A stretch of 64,000 nt of DNA from assembly GCF_000090795.2 (NCBI RefSeq), contig NW_003546277.1:257420-321419 (forward strand), written 5' to 3'. This DNA comes from Amphimedon queenslandica (Eukaryota > Porifera > Demospongiae > Haplosclerida > Niphatidae). The notes under the pieces are model-generated. The model was given only the letters and a program-made list of their open reading frames with translations. It made no database searches and was not told the origin of the DNA. Below are positions 49,525 through 60,353 of the stretch, piece by piece. Each line of letters begins with the position of its first letter. Position 1 is the stretch's first letter. The translations under genes were made by a program, and so were the position numbers.

Positions 49525-50055
49525 CTACATTTCCCCACATTGCGTTATGACAACAGGTAGGCGTGGCTTATTATTAGCACCAGTTGGTACGTTTTCAATT
49601 TTTCTCATGACCAGCAATCCATCAACTACTTTACCAAAAACCACATGTTTCCCGTCGAGAAAATCGCACTTGGCACAGGTTATGAAAAACTGACATCCAT
49701 TGGTGTTAGGTCCACTGTTTGCCATTGAGAGCAGTCCAGGGCCATCATGTTTGAATTTAAAGTTCTCATCAGCGAAACTTGGTCCGTAAATACTGTTGCT
49801 TCCTGTCCCGTCGCCTTTGATGTAGTCCCCTCCTTGAATCATAAAGTCTTTAATGATCCGATGGAATGTGGCGTTCTTATATCCTTGGGGTACTCCTTCT
49901 TTCAGAAGCTCTCCTGTACAGAACTGGCGAAAGTTCTCAGCAGTTTTTGGTACGACGTTGGCAAAAAGTTCCATCTTCATCCTCCCAACTTCATGGCCAC
50001 CAATGGATACATCAAAAAAGACAATTGGATTAGGTTTCTTCTCTGTCGTTGTCAT
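49525..50055 (-). CDS. PPIH: Cyclophilin H (U4/U6 snRNP peptidyl-prolyl isomerase)
   Basis: An intronless 176-residue cyclophilin. Active-site residues are present: [14 protein letters not shown] (Arg, Phe, Gln), [20 protein letters not shown], and [17 protein letters not shown]; the position equivalent to cyclophilin A Trp121 is Phe. The start [24 protein letters not shown] and the end [20 protein letters not shown] match PPIH far better than cyclophilin A or D. PPIH binds PRPF4 in the tri-snRNP. It is one of the few intronless genes in the window, which could reflect retroposition or intron loss. The PH-domain gene starts 228 bases away on the other strand. Confidence 0.96.
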   Translation of the reverse strand: MTTTEKKPNPIVFFDVSIGGHEVGRMKMELFANVVPKTAENFRQFCTGELLKEGVPQGYKNATFHRIIKDFMIQGGDYIKGDGTGSNSIYGPSFADENFKFKHDGPGLLSMANSGPNTNGCQFFITCAKCDFLDGKHVVFGKVVDGLLVMRKIENVPTGANNKPRLPVVITQCGEM

Positions 50056-50283
50056 GACAACATATGTTCACAGCAAAATGCGCCAAAAGGTAGCTACACG
50101 TGGCTGGCAATTAATAAAATAAAGTTATGAATAGTTATTAAGTGAGCTTATAAATAATAAACTAGCTCGACCCTCCTTTCAGGAACGAGGAAACCACTGA
50201 CTGATCGAGCAAAGCAGAGAGAGAGAGAGAAAGAAAGAGCAGAAGAAATCCAGCACAACAAGACAGAGACTGTGCATAAAGCA
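50056..50283. promoter_or_regulatory. Divergent promoter PPIH / PH-domain gene
   Basis: A 228-bp spacer with an E2F-like GCGCCAAAA at 50080-50088 (TTTTGGCGC in the PPIH sense), CACGTG at 50097-50102, and a GA-rich 5' leader before the PH gene at about 50215-50245. Confidence 0.7.
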
Positions 50284-50654
50284 ATGGAGAACCGCTTCCT
50301 AATCCCCGGCACCCTCAAGCAAGGATACCTCACCAAATCGCCCCCTCTGGACAAAAACACTGCTGTATTCAAGGTATTGCTAACTAGCCCCCGAGTCCTG
50401 CAGGAAGGGTGAAAGTGGAGCGTATTAGTGTACTGGTTTTAACTGTAATTAGCACCTTGGGCTTGTAACGGGGAGATTCCATAGCGCCATTCCACAGCAT
50501 ACAGTGGAGCCAGTGTTATTTTAGACAATCAATATTGATGTTATTAACAACAGATGGGCACTAGCTGGGTTTGTCTATACAATAACACAACTCAATCCAA
50601 TGGCTGTTTGTTTGTCTCTCTCCTCTTCTTCCATCCTGTTTCTCGTGCAATCTC

Positions 50655-50702
<48 letters not shown>

Positions 50703-51840
50703 CCTCCCTTTCTCTGCTAGGGATGGAAGAAGCGTTGGGTGATACTTTACTTAAGTCAGAGGGAGTTATTCCTTCAGTATTACGAGAATGAAGAGAGTGC
50801 CAGAGGTAGCAGCCCGCCTAAAAGCACTGTCTCTTTAAAGTTCTGTGAAAAGGTTGACGTAGACCTTGAGCACTCAACGTACAAGAATGTCTTTGCTATT
50901 TATCTACCGGAAAGAACGTACTATTTCTCCGCTCCTTCTCAGTAAGAAAGAGAAAGAGAGATGAATGTATTTCATGATGAATGTTGAATATGAAAAGTGA
51001 CCATGGTCCATAATATTAATTTGTAAAAAAATAATTCACATATCTCACTAATATCTCACTAATTCTAACCTAGTTTTGAAATGAACGAATGGAGTGAGAC
51101 TATTTGCAGCTTCTTGAAGGCTAACAAAGCTCAAGGTGATACAGCAACACTTGGAGCAGGCTCCTACTCCACAATGCCACTGTCAGGACGGTATGGATCA
51201 CACACGCTACCATCAAACACCTCCACTCTACCAATGGCGAGCACTTACGGTACATACGGACTGGCTGGGCCCCTACCCACGTCACCAGGACACTATGGGA
51301 CATCAGTTCCTTACAGTCCAATAACAAGGGGTGGAGTCTCAGAGGTATGTTTAGGCTAGTTGCCAGGATAATGAGTGATGATAACATTCTATGGTTGAAG
51401 CATCAAAAACATAAACAGTCTCTAATACACAGTGTCCACTTTCATAACGTGAATTAATAAGTTGGGTACTGACTACAATATGTATCACCATGAGGTTTTA
51501 ACTGTCTTGTATGATCCTATCTCTCTCTCTTTATTTCAGTTGTCTTCATCCTACGGTTCACTCAGTGGCTCTGGATCAGTTTCTCCTTCCTTTTCTACAG
51601 TAAGTAAGAAAGAGATGCAAATATTACATTCCTTTGCTGTAACAGATACAAAGTAGAGGGTTACCTCCAATTCCTCCAGATAATTCCTCCAAAACAACAA
51701 TGGAAGATCAGGTACTGCAAGCATACCCACAGGGACACATAGCGTCAGTATAACCCTCTCTCTCTCTCATTGTTCCTCAGGCTCCTCCTGTCCCTCCGAG
51801 ATTCCATAGTAACCTTTACTCTGCCACGCCTACCAGATAA
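50284..51840 (+). CDS. PH-domain adaptor-like protein
   Basis: Six exons (50284-50373, 50721-50941, 51074-51344, 51540-51599, 51646-51711, 51781-51840) join in phase to 255 residues. Residues 8-130 form a PH domain: TLKQGYLTKSPP, the Lys/Arg/Trp block GWKKRWVILYLS, LFLQYYENEESA, and the C-terminal helix with the invariant Trp (FEMNEWSETICSFL). The rest is low-complexity Ser/Gly/Tyr/Pro (SSYGSLSGSGS) with PPIPPDN and APPVPPRFH, the latter a good SH3-binding motif. The layout resembles DOK, GAB or IRS-type membrane adaptors, but no PTB or other domain is present, so I give no symbol. Confidence 0.85.
50648..50701. repeat. (CT)n tract at PH-gene splice acceptor
   Basis: About 25 CT units, followed by CCCCTCCCTTTCTCTGCTAG, form the polypyrimidine tract of the exon at 50721. 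Confidence 0.95.
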
Positions 51841-52228
51841 ACAAGCAGGGCCTCTGACCTAGTCACTGATGTGGTAACGTGTTTGTTGACAGTACTTTAT
51901 GTATAAATTTTTAAAAGCAAAAGAGGGTGATGACAAACAATGCACGCATAACTTATTATTATTATTATTATTATTACTATTACTATTATTATCATCACTT
52001 TATATATAATCATATTTTTAAATGTGTCACAACTCTCTCTCTCGTCTCTCTCGTAACACAAAGTCTGTACATCATTATTATTATTTGTTATTTAAAAGTT
52101 ATAGAAATTGTTGTAGACGCCAATTCCCACTAAAATGGTCTTTCATACAATCTAATCTGCCATCAACCGTCATACCAATCTCTTTCCTACTAATAGCAGA
52201 GTTCCTTTTCTCCTGTTTATTGATGATA
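51841..52228. other. Convergent 3' spacer PH gene / NOC3L
   Basis: 388 bases, AT-rich, with (TTA)n at about 51955-51980. No gene was recognised. Confidence 0.55.
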
Positions 52229-55200
52229 TCAATAATGATACACTAGCAATTCATAATAACTAACCTTTTTCCTAAGAGAGGGTATGTTGTTAAAAGGGTC
52301 AACAGACTGCCAACTGTGTGACTCCATTAGTAAGACAGGATTCCTAAGTAATTGACATAAGGTGATCATTAAATACTTTATATTTGTGGAGTTGTAGCAT
52401 TGTCTGTCTGTCACTAGTACATATTACATCACACCAACAGTATAGTATCATACTACAACATTATAATGATCCATGATTGTGTTACAGTAGAGATTCTAAA
52501 CCCATTAATAAGTGAATATAATTATTACAAGGACAAGATTGTGTAGTGATACTGGAATGAGATCTATAGAGTAATCTGTTTGTGCTAGCCAGGGTCAATG
52601 GTAGGGGAATTACCTCTCTCATCAGCTAAAACTGTATCTTAAATCCCATTACATGCTCTCCCAATAAGTCTCTGATTGAGAATTAGGTCAATTAGACTGA
52701 TAACTTCAACATAGCTACATCCACACATCATGTCTGAAGCTGATATTTAATTACAAGGATCATTAGCAAGCAATGCTGTACAGTTAGGATAGTCTAGTTT
52801 ATATGGAGAGTCTATATATCGTAACAATAACAATCATTACATCATATGACACATAGAAAAAGCGAGTGATCAAAATTACATCAGATAGAATTAACTGTTT
52901 CAATCAAAACAATTGCTACAGTTCCTCACAATCAGTTGTTTTAATTACAAAACGTGAAATATCATTTTATGTAAGTTTTATCATAAACACGTTCTACAAC
53001 TTTCCAACAAAAAAATATTTTAAAAATTTATGTTGGATACGGACAAAATAATAAGACACTGGGGCATGAATTAGGGATGAGAATCACTTAACAATAATCC
53101 TGGCCACATCAAACAACTCAGTAATAGAGTAAACATCCTCCAAAAGACAGCAGCAGGGGAACTATCAGTGATAGCAATCAAGATAACATTCATTATCTTC
53201 CCGTATACATACCAGTACATGCACAGCCTGATAGTGACGTTATTCTGATCCTGTTATTTGTGGATGTTTCTGCTACACTAAGCTTCAGCCAAATTGCCAG
53301 CCAACACACAAATAATACAGAATATAACCAACCAGTAACTATTGTAGTCATGTCACAGCATTAATGAAAAATATTGTTGTTTATACAGTAACTTCAGTAT
53401 GTACACAATGACTGGATAATAGATAAACAGAGACAGACCCTGTCAATAAGGTCAAATGACTTTAACGAAAATAAAAACAAACTAAAACAGACAACCATTT
53501 CATGACATAACAAAGTACAGATACTAATATAACTGGTAAATGATGGAAGACATGTTTGTATGGAAAATAAATAATTATAATTATCAAAGTTCTTGTGATT
53601 GATAATGTTAAAATTGTTGATCTTATGTTATGAAGAATTTGGCTACAATAGTACAGGATCATGCAATTAATAATAAACAAAGGAGATCTCCCAAATGTTT
53701 GTTTTAGTCGGACAAACAATTTAAACAAAATTATTAATGTGTGGGCGTGGCTGAAGTATACCATACCTCTGGCTAAAGTGAGGGCTGAGTGATCCAGGGC
53801 CTTGAGAGGGAGCCCCTTTAATTAAGTGTTCAGCATAACAGGAGACATAAGGATCATAATGAGACTATAGAAAAGAAAACCAAATCACTGATACATATTG
53901 ATGTACTTATGCTGTGTAGCAAGTTTGAGCTGATTCCGACTTGAATTTTTCAAGTTATGGCCATTTTAAGAAAACATCAAAATTCTGAAAAATACCCAAG
54001 GCTATAGCCCATGGTTTTTTCCAAAAATGGCTACAAAATCACCCCAAATTTTTATTACATTTTCTGATACATATTGATGTACTTATGCTGTGTAGCAAGT
54101 TTGAGCTGATTCCGACTTGAATTTTTCAAGTTACGGCCATTTTAAGAAAACGTCAAAATTCTGAAAAATACCCAAGGCTATAGCCCATGGTTTTTTTTTT
54201 TAAATGGCTACAAAATCACCCCAAATTTTTATTACATTTTCTGATACATATTGATGTACTCATGCTGTGTAGCAAGTTTGAGGTGATTCCGACTTGAATT
54301 TTTCAAGTTACGGCCATTTTAAGAAAACCTCAAAATTCTGAAAAATACCCAAGGCTACAGCCCATGGTTTTTTTCAAAAAATGGCCAAAAAATCACCCAA
54401 ATTTTTATTACATTTTCTGATACATATTGACGTCCTTATGCTGTGTAGCAAGTTTGAGGTGATTCCGACTTGAATTTTTCAAGTTACGGCCAATTTAAGA
54501 AAACGTCAAAATTCTGAAAAATACCCAAGGCTATAGCCCATGGTTTTTTCCAAAAAATGGCTCAAAATCACCCCAAATTTTTATTACATTTCCTGACAGC
54601 AGGAAGCTGGTACTAAATCTTCCCTTACTCTCAGTGTTGCTAGCTCCCATAGGTTAGTAGAGGATGATGATGATACCTCAGGATCAGGTACATTTGGATT
54701 AAACACACCACCAGCACTCTCCTCTTCATTATCAAGAAGGACACTAATGTAAGATCTATAACTCTAAATGATAAAAGTGGATGGTCAACTTGATACTAAT
54801 GGTTCTTAGCAAAACTGCTCAATTTGTCTTCAATTATTTACTTGAAAGAATATTCTCATTGTAGCCAGCAGGCCCAGGGCAGAGGCAGGAGGTAATTGTA
54901 GGGACATTGTACCCATCCTTTTAACAATACCAAGCACTCTCTCAGAAGATATCTGGAAATAAATTTAATGTGAACAAAATGAAAAATTGCTATTTGACAG
55001 AATAATTAATTATTTAGTTAAAAGATCGTTTTACCTTTTTCCTTTGCTTGGTGACCTTCTCCAGACAACTGATAACCAGGGACATGTTATACTGATTAGT
55101 ACCTGCAAAATGAAGGAGAACAATTTGTCAATAATAATAATAATTCTATTCTTTTTGCACAAGTGACATACGGTGGTCCAACTGGAGGAGGTTAGTGTAT

Positions 55201-55370
55201 AATTTACAGTAAAACTGACGTGGGTCAATATTCAGTGCTTCACCTGAGGGAGAAGATACTGCACAATAACAACACAGAGATAATACCTTGACCCGAGAGG
55301 ATTTGAAAAGCAGTGACAATACATTCCATTGACTGCTGAAAGGACAATATCTACCATAATATAAAATAAC

Positions 55371-55411
<41 letters not shown>

Positions 55412-58400
55412 ACATTTCTTTCCATTAATGAATGAAGGACTGACATGAGATCAGCAAAATAATCTACACTTATCAGATGAGCAAATCTGGAGAGAGAGAG
55501 AGAGAGGAAATTCCAATAACACCAATACAACGTTACACCATTAGTCCATTACACCATTAACCCATTATACCATTAGTCCATTAGTCCATTAACCCATTAT
55601 ACCATACAGTATATCCAACTGTATACAGAATAGGCTTGGGAGACTTTATGGACTTTATCATGCATTGTAAACTTTCCATTTAAAATTTTGTATAATAATT
55701 ATAAAAGAAGCTACATGTACATGTACACATGTAATAGCTGCTGCTTCTACTGGTACTGTATATACTGTAAGGTTACTTTGCTAGTCCTTCCAGAACTGAA
55801 CTGAGTAAAGGTGAGTCTTGGGCTTGTTTCAAAACACGAAAGTATATCATAAATACCAACTTGATAATTTCTGTTTGCTGTCAATAGAAATGTACTTAAA
55901 TCAATAATAAAAGAATAAAATGAACAAAACATAATTAATTACAAATACATATTAAATTACTGATGACACACTAGTTTGACTTTCTTGTCTATTCTCTCTT
56001 CTGCCTCTACTTCTCTCAGCTCTCTCTCTAGACGTGCTCTGGCATTAAATTTCTAATAAATAAGTTAAAGAAAATGATAGAAATAAATGAATTGTCCTAC
56101 TCGTCTTTGTTTTCGATTCATTTTCTGTTTTTCAAGTCTTTTTTGACGCTGGGTGAGTTTCTTCTTTGCTCCTCCTCCTCCTCCCCCCAACTGGTTGACT
56201 GGTTCTTCAACATGCTGCAAGTTCAAGTGTAGCAATACTTGTACTACCTGCAGTAAAGAGCTATAATGAATCTCACTCTCTGCACAGCTGCAATGAGAGC
56301 AAAGGGAGGGGACACTCTATACTCCATAACAATCATAATTTGAATTTTTAACTAATCACAAATCTTGATTGTATTTCATCACAATAAAGGATAGAGTATT
56401 AGAAGTACAAGTTATGGAGTGAGAGACGAAGGAAAGAATGAGAAAAGAATGAAGATATAGGATACATGGCCACCATGGGTGTGAATCAATGGGCTGTTGG
56501 ATTGCTAACTGGCTGATATAAAGAATGCAAGCAGCTGTGGTCGTGAAGACAAGCGTGGTGACTCACTTGTGGTCGAGTGCTATATCCTCTAGACTTTAGG
56601 AGCTTTGAGATAAGTTGTACTATCTACAAGAAGAATAAACAAGACACATGAACCACAATGGAATGTAACTGAATATAAACATGATATATAATAAGATTAT
56701 AATAAACTTAATGATATATAGGATTATTATTATTATTATTACTTCAAGTGATGTTTCTCCAACTCTGTCATTCTTAAATACAGTGCTGACTGTCTCTTTG
56801 CAAGTGGCAGCAACCTACAGAAGAGAACTGAACCATTACAAGTTATAATAATTATTATTTTATGATCCATTGTTTATTTACATATTGAAGGCTTCCTTGG
56901 GGAATAGCTGGAATTTGGCATTTAATCAAAACACTCGCTCAAGCAAACTTCACAACACTCATTCTGAAGGCTAGAGGCAATGAAGGAGCTTTCTCTCTCA
57001 TTCCTGTCTTTTCTCTTGGCCCTTACTGCAGCTAGCGACCTCCCTCAGCTGAAAACATGCGAGGAGCTGACACAAGTTCCAATGTGCAAAGGACTGTACA
57101 ACAGGACCAGTCTGCCTAACCCTCGGGGCCATCAAACACAAGAAGAGGCTAACACAGAACTGGTAGAGTTCTCTCCCCTCGTCTCTTCAAACTGCACCCA
57201 GTACCTTCGCCATTTTCTTTGCTCTTACTATCTCCCTCTTTGCGAGGTCTATCTCCCGCCAGAGCTAACTGTACCTCCTTGCAGGGAACTTTGTGTCCAC
57301 GTCTACTTGAGTTGTAACGAGTTACTGGTCAAGTACAACATGGAATGGCCCCAGCATCTCTCCTGTGATCTCTTCCCAGCTAAAAGCAGCACCCCGTGGT
57401 GCTTTGGGCCTGACGACCCGCAAATACTAGACCCCCAGGATCCTGTAATATCATCCAGCATGATGGTCTCAGCTAACTTGAGCCCAACTCATACCCTCAG
57501 TCATTCTCAGAGCAACACTCAAGAGGGTTCACACTCCACACAATCTCAGTCACCCCAAACTCATTCCCATACTGCTCATCATCAGTCTCAGTCCAGCTCC
57601 AGTCGACCCATCGGACCTACTCCCCCACCGTCAGTACCTCCAGTATGTACGTCCATACCTGAGGACAGCTTCTGTCAGGACGTTGGCTACACTAAAACCA
57701 CATTCCCAAACGCAATGGGACAAGAAACCGCTGATGAAGTGGAATATGAACTGAACAACTTTGCACTGTTAACTTACATGCAGTGTTCTCCCAACATCAC
57801 TGATCTCCTCTGTTACTATTACATGCCGGAGTGCAGAGATGAACCACCTTACATTATCCAGCCATGCAGGGAGCTGTGTGAATCAGTCAAGGATCAGTGC
57901 AGTCAGGCATTGAAGAAATACAACATGGAGCTACCGACTAACATAAACTGTGACATCCTTCCATCATCCTCCTCTTCAAGGAGCTGTAGCAATGGGGACA
58001 CAAGGGACAACCCCACTGTCCGTGGGGAGACCGGGGGAGTGGGGAGTGGATCAAGCAAGAAACTTGATATGTTATTATTAATTACACTCGCACTCATTTG
58101 CATGATCTGTGCTGTTCTTTATTAATTAATAAAAAAATGTTTTTAAATAAAACAACGACTCAATAGTTGAAAGAATCCGGTGTACACAGCCAATCCAGAG
58201 TTAAATGGATTTGATAGTATTTACATTTAATTATACATCATGGAATGTGCCCCACCCTGGTTGACCCACGACAGATTCTCACGAAACATAAACAAGTACA
58301 CACTACACAATAGTATTGACGTCATGTATTATTGTACTTACATTTCCGTTCCGCTTGCTTGAAGTTAGTCCGTGAGCCAATAGTAAGAAGAGCCTCTCGT

Positions 58401-58467
58401 GATAGTTAAAGTGATACAATGACTTACTCAGTTCACATATGCACTGAAGAGCAGTCATGCTTAAGTT

Positions 58468-58499
<32 letters not shown>

Positions 58500-60272
58500 A
58501 TGAATGTGAACAGTTTATGTTCTCATTCTTATTTTCTGTTGGTAGTACTATAACACTAATGTTCTCTCTTTCCCCCTCCCCCTCTCTCTCTCCACTCACT
58601 TCAAGACCAGTCGGACTAATCGACAGCCCTGATTCCAATGCCACTATATCATAATTACGTCCTTTCACCATCACTTCATTGAGTTTATTCTTTTCACTAA
58701 GACCAGCTGTAATAATAGTAATAATCTACGAGTATCCTCCCAAACCCACTACATGTAGACTCAAACGAACCTTGGACAGTCTGTGTTAGTATACTAATAT
58801 ACTTGTCATAATATTGTAAAAGTTTCTGCTCATAGCTCCTCAACCTCTGGACATCCTTTGACACCTAGTGATACAACAATCAGACACAAGATGGATCAAG
58901 GTAACAACATTTGTCTCTCACTTTGACCGACTTTTCTGAAGCTGTTAAATCACGAATACAATAACTAAGAGATAGAGAGAAAAGTCATTTAGTTTATTTT
59001 ATATAACCAAATACATTCTATGTCGCTGAGATTTATTCAATAAAATGTTCACTAATTGACAACTGATACTAGATTAAATAAAGCTAACCAACCCAGGAAT
59101 GATGTCCTTATAGACTGTCACCAATGATATCATGGACAACTTGCGTACAGTGAGTGCCATCTCTGAAGTCCTGTCGATACAAAGTATACACAACTTGTTC
59201 AGGAGATGAACCTAATGGAAGAAAAGAGGGAGAGAGGAGGAGTGTGGGTAGAGAAAGACGTCTTAAGACGTTTTGAGTGTTACATTCTCTTGTGGGTCCT
59301 CAAGTATTCTTGAAGAGCAATCGGCAATGAGATCTTTCCTCTTGTTCAGTTTCATCTCTCTTGATGCCAGGACCTCTGCTGTGCTGAGAGGCAAAAGAGG
59401 TTCTGATGATTCTAGAAGAAATAATAAAGTCAATAATAATACACATCAGTTAGAATGAAACAACATTCCCTATAAACTTGGCAGCAATTATAAAGCAATA
59501 TGTTGCTAAACACAGCATACCTTGTAGCTCATCATCCTCTTCACTCAACTCTAGCAACTCATCATCAGCATCATCCATATCATGGTCTAGACACACAACA
59601 TGAATTAATATTTACATACTTTAAATATGATACCAGATAAATCTTCCGGAACGACTTGATCGTCTACTTCTTTATCACTGTCTACAAATTATTAAAAATA
59701 TGTCATAAAAAGGGTGCAATCTGTAATGTTTTGTGGTTTTTATCAGCCAAGACATTGTTTTATATCAAAAATGAAAAGGAGAAAATTCTTTATTTTTATT
59801 ACATTTTCTGATGCATATACACGTACTTATGTTGTGTAGAAAGTTTGAGCTGATTCCGATCAAAATTGGATTTTTTACAAATTTTTAAGTTTCTCAAAAT
59901 CTATTAAAAGTCCCCGTTACATGGTATTAAACCAAAGTTTGCCAACTTAATTAACAAAGTTATTATTATTATTATTATTATTAATTTTTTTCCTGCTCAT
60001 ATAATTTGTCAATATGTATCAGAGTATTATACTACTACAACACAAGTACAGGAGATTAACTATTCACCTTCACCATTGTCTTCCAGTGGGACTGGGTCTT
60101 GTAGCAGCCATCCTGTGTCTGTCTTTATTGGGAGGCGAAAACGAACTTTCTCAAACTCCTTATCATCTTTGCCCTTCCATCCTGGCTCTCTCGGGGCCGA
60201 CTCGTAGCTGCTGGCTTTAAATCTTTTCCTTTTTCCTTTGGATTCTTTCTTGAGCTTTCTCTTTCTGGTCAT
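52229..60272 (-). CDS. NOC3L: Nucleolar complex protein 3 homologue (NOC3L)
   Basis: A long minus-strand gene with many short exons. The N-terminal exon (60272 downward) has KR-rich nuclear/nucleolar signals and [19 protein letters not shown]. Then come [75 protein letters not shown] (exon ending at 58342), [24 protein letters not shown] (exon starting 56814), [86 protein letters not shown], and [25 protein letters not shown] (53767-53867). All line up in order with human NOC3L. The last exon (52229-52343, ending [10 protein letters not shown]) fits in phase and loosely resembles the family C-terminus, so that end is less certain. Role: 60S ribosome maturation and replication licensing. Confidence 0.9.
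52344..53766 (-). other. Probable last NOC3L intron, no recognised content
   Basis: 1.4 kb, AT-rich, without a recognisable exon, repeat array or RNA gene. GGGCGTGGCTGAAG occurs near 53744. If the last exon proposed at 52229-52343 is wrong, this is intergenic. Confidence 0.5.
53885..54597 (+). repeat. 177-bp repeat array in NOC3L intron
   Basis: Four units; the landmark CTGATACATATTGAYG recurs near 53887, 54064, 54241 and 54418. Orientation is plus, so antisense to NOC3L. The array ends about 40 bases from the donor (AGA|GTAAGG) of the flanking exon and begins about 18 bases before the acceptor of the next one, so it fills nearly the whole intron. Confidence 0.95.
55372..55411. repeat. (AAT)n-(ATT)n palindromic microsatellite
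   Basis: Six AAT units followed by eight ATT units in a NOC3L intron form a perfect AT-rich inverted repeat. Similar joins occur at 29348-29382 and 63010-63050. Confidence 0.9.
56980..58125 (+). CDS. Secreted tandem Frizzled-CRD protein nested in NOC3L
   Basis: An intronless 381-residue gene. Signal peptide ([17 protein letters not shown]), then two Frizzled-type cysteine-rich domains. CRD1 is about residues 27-145 ([55 protein letters not shown]); CRD2 is about 225-340 ([52 protein letters not shown]). Each shows the ten-cysteine pattern. A Ser/Thr/His/Gln-rich linker ([18 protein letters not shown]) joins them. The C-terminus is hydrophobic ([20 protein letters not shown]) after a small-residue stretch, which suggests a GPI anchor or a single helix. 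There are no seven-helix or netrin domains, so it is neither a Frizzled nor a classical SFRP. It lies wholly inside the NOC3L intron 56815-58341, on the opposite strand. Possible Wnt-binding decoy; inferred. Confidence 0.9.
   Translation: MKELSLSFLSFLLALTAASDLPQLKTCEELTQVPMCKGLYNRTSLPNPRGHQTQEEANTELVEFSPLVSSNCTQYLRHFLCSYYLPLCEVYLPPELTVPPCRELCVHVYLSCNELLVKYNMEWPQHLSCDLFPAKSSTPWCFGPDDPQILDPQDPVISSSMMVSANLSPTHTLSHSQSNTQEGSHSTQSQSPQTHSHTAHHQSQSSSSRPIGPTPPPSVPPVCTSIPEDSFCQDVGYTKTTFPNAMGQETADEVEYELNNFALLTYMQCSPNITDLLCYYYMPECRDEPPYIIQPCRELCESVKDQCSQALKKYNMELPTNINCDILPSSSSSRSCSNGDTRDNPTVRGETGGVGSGSSKKLDMLLLITLALICMICAVLY
58473..58499. repeat. (GT)n microsatellite in NOC3L intron
   Basis: About 13 GT units near the exon with [12 protein letters not shown]. 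Confidence 0.9.
59755..59905. repeat. 187-bp family repeat in NOC3L intron
   Basis: A single truncated copy: CAAAAATGAAAAGGAGA, then TTTTTATTACATTTTCTGATG and GTAGAAAGTTTGAGCTGATTCC. The CTATAG palindrome has been lost. Confidence 0.82.
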
Positions 60273-60353
60273 TATGGGAGCACGTGGGACTCCGGATTCT
60301 TCATTCAGTATATTTTACGGATACTCTCAGCCACTCCTCCAAAATCCTGCAGC
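60273..60353. promoter_or_regulatory. Divergent promoter NOC3L / secreted protein
   Basis: An 81-bp spacer between start codons, with CACGTG at 60291-60296 (a MYC/USF-type box, often found at ribosome-biogenesis genes) and TTTTACGGATA at about 60313-60323, the same 11-mer as in the LMAN2/GTF2F1 promoter. Confidence 0.72.

Noticed and set aside
52990-53150. Possible alternative last exon of NOC3L containing TELFD
   Set aside because: The short match to the family C-terminus is in the wrong phase for every nearby acceptor; the exon at 52229-52343 fits the phase.
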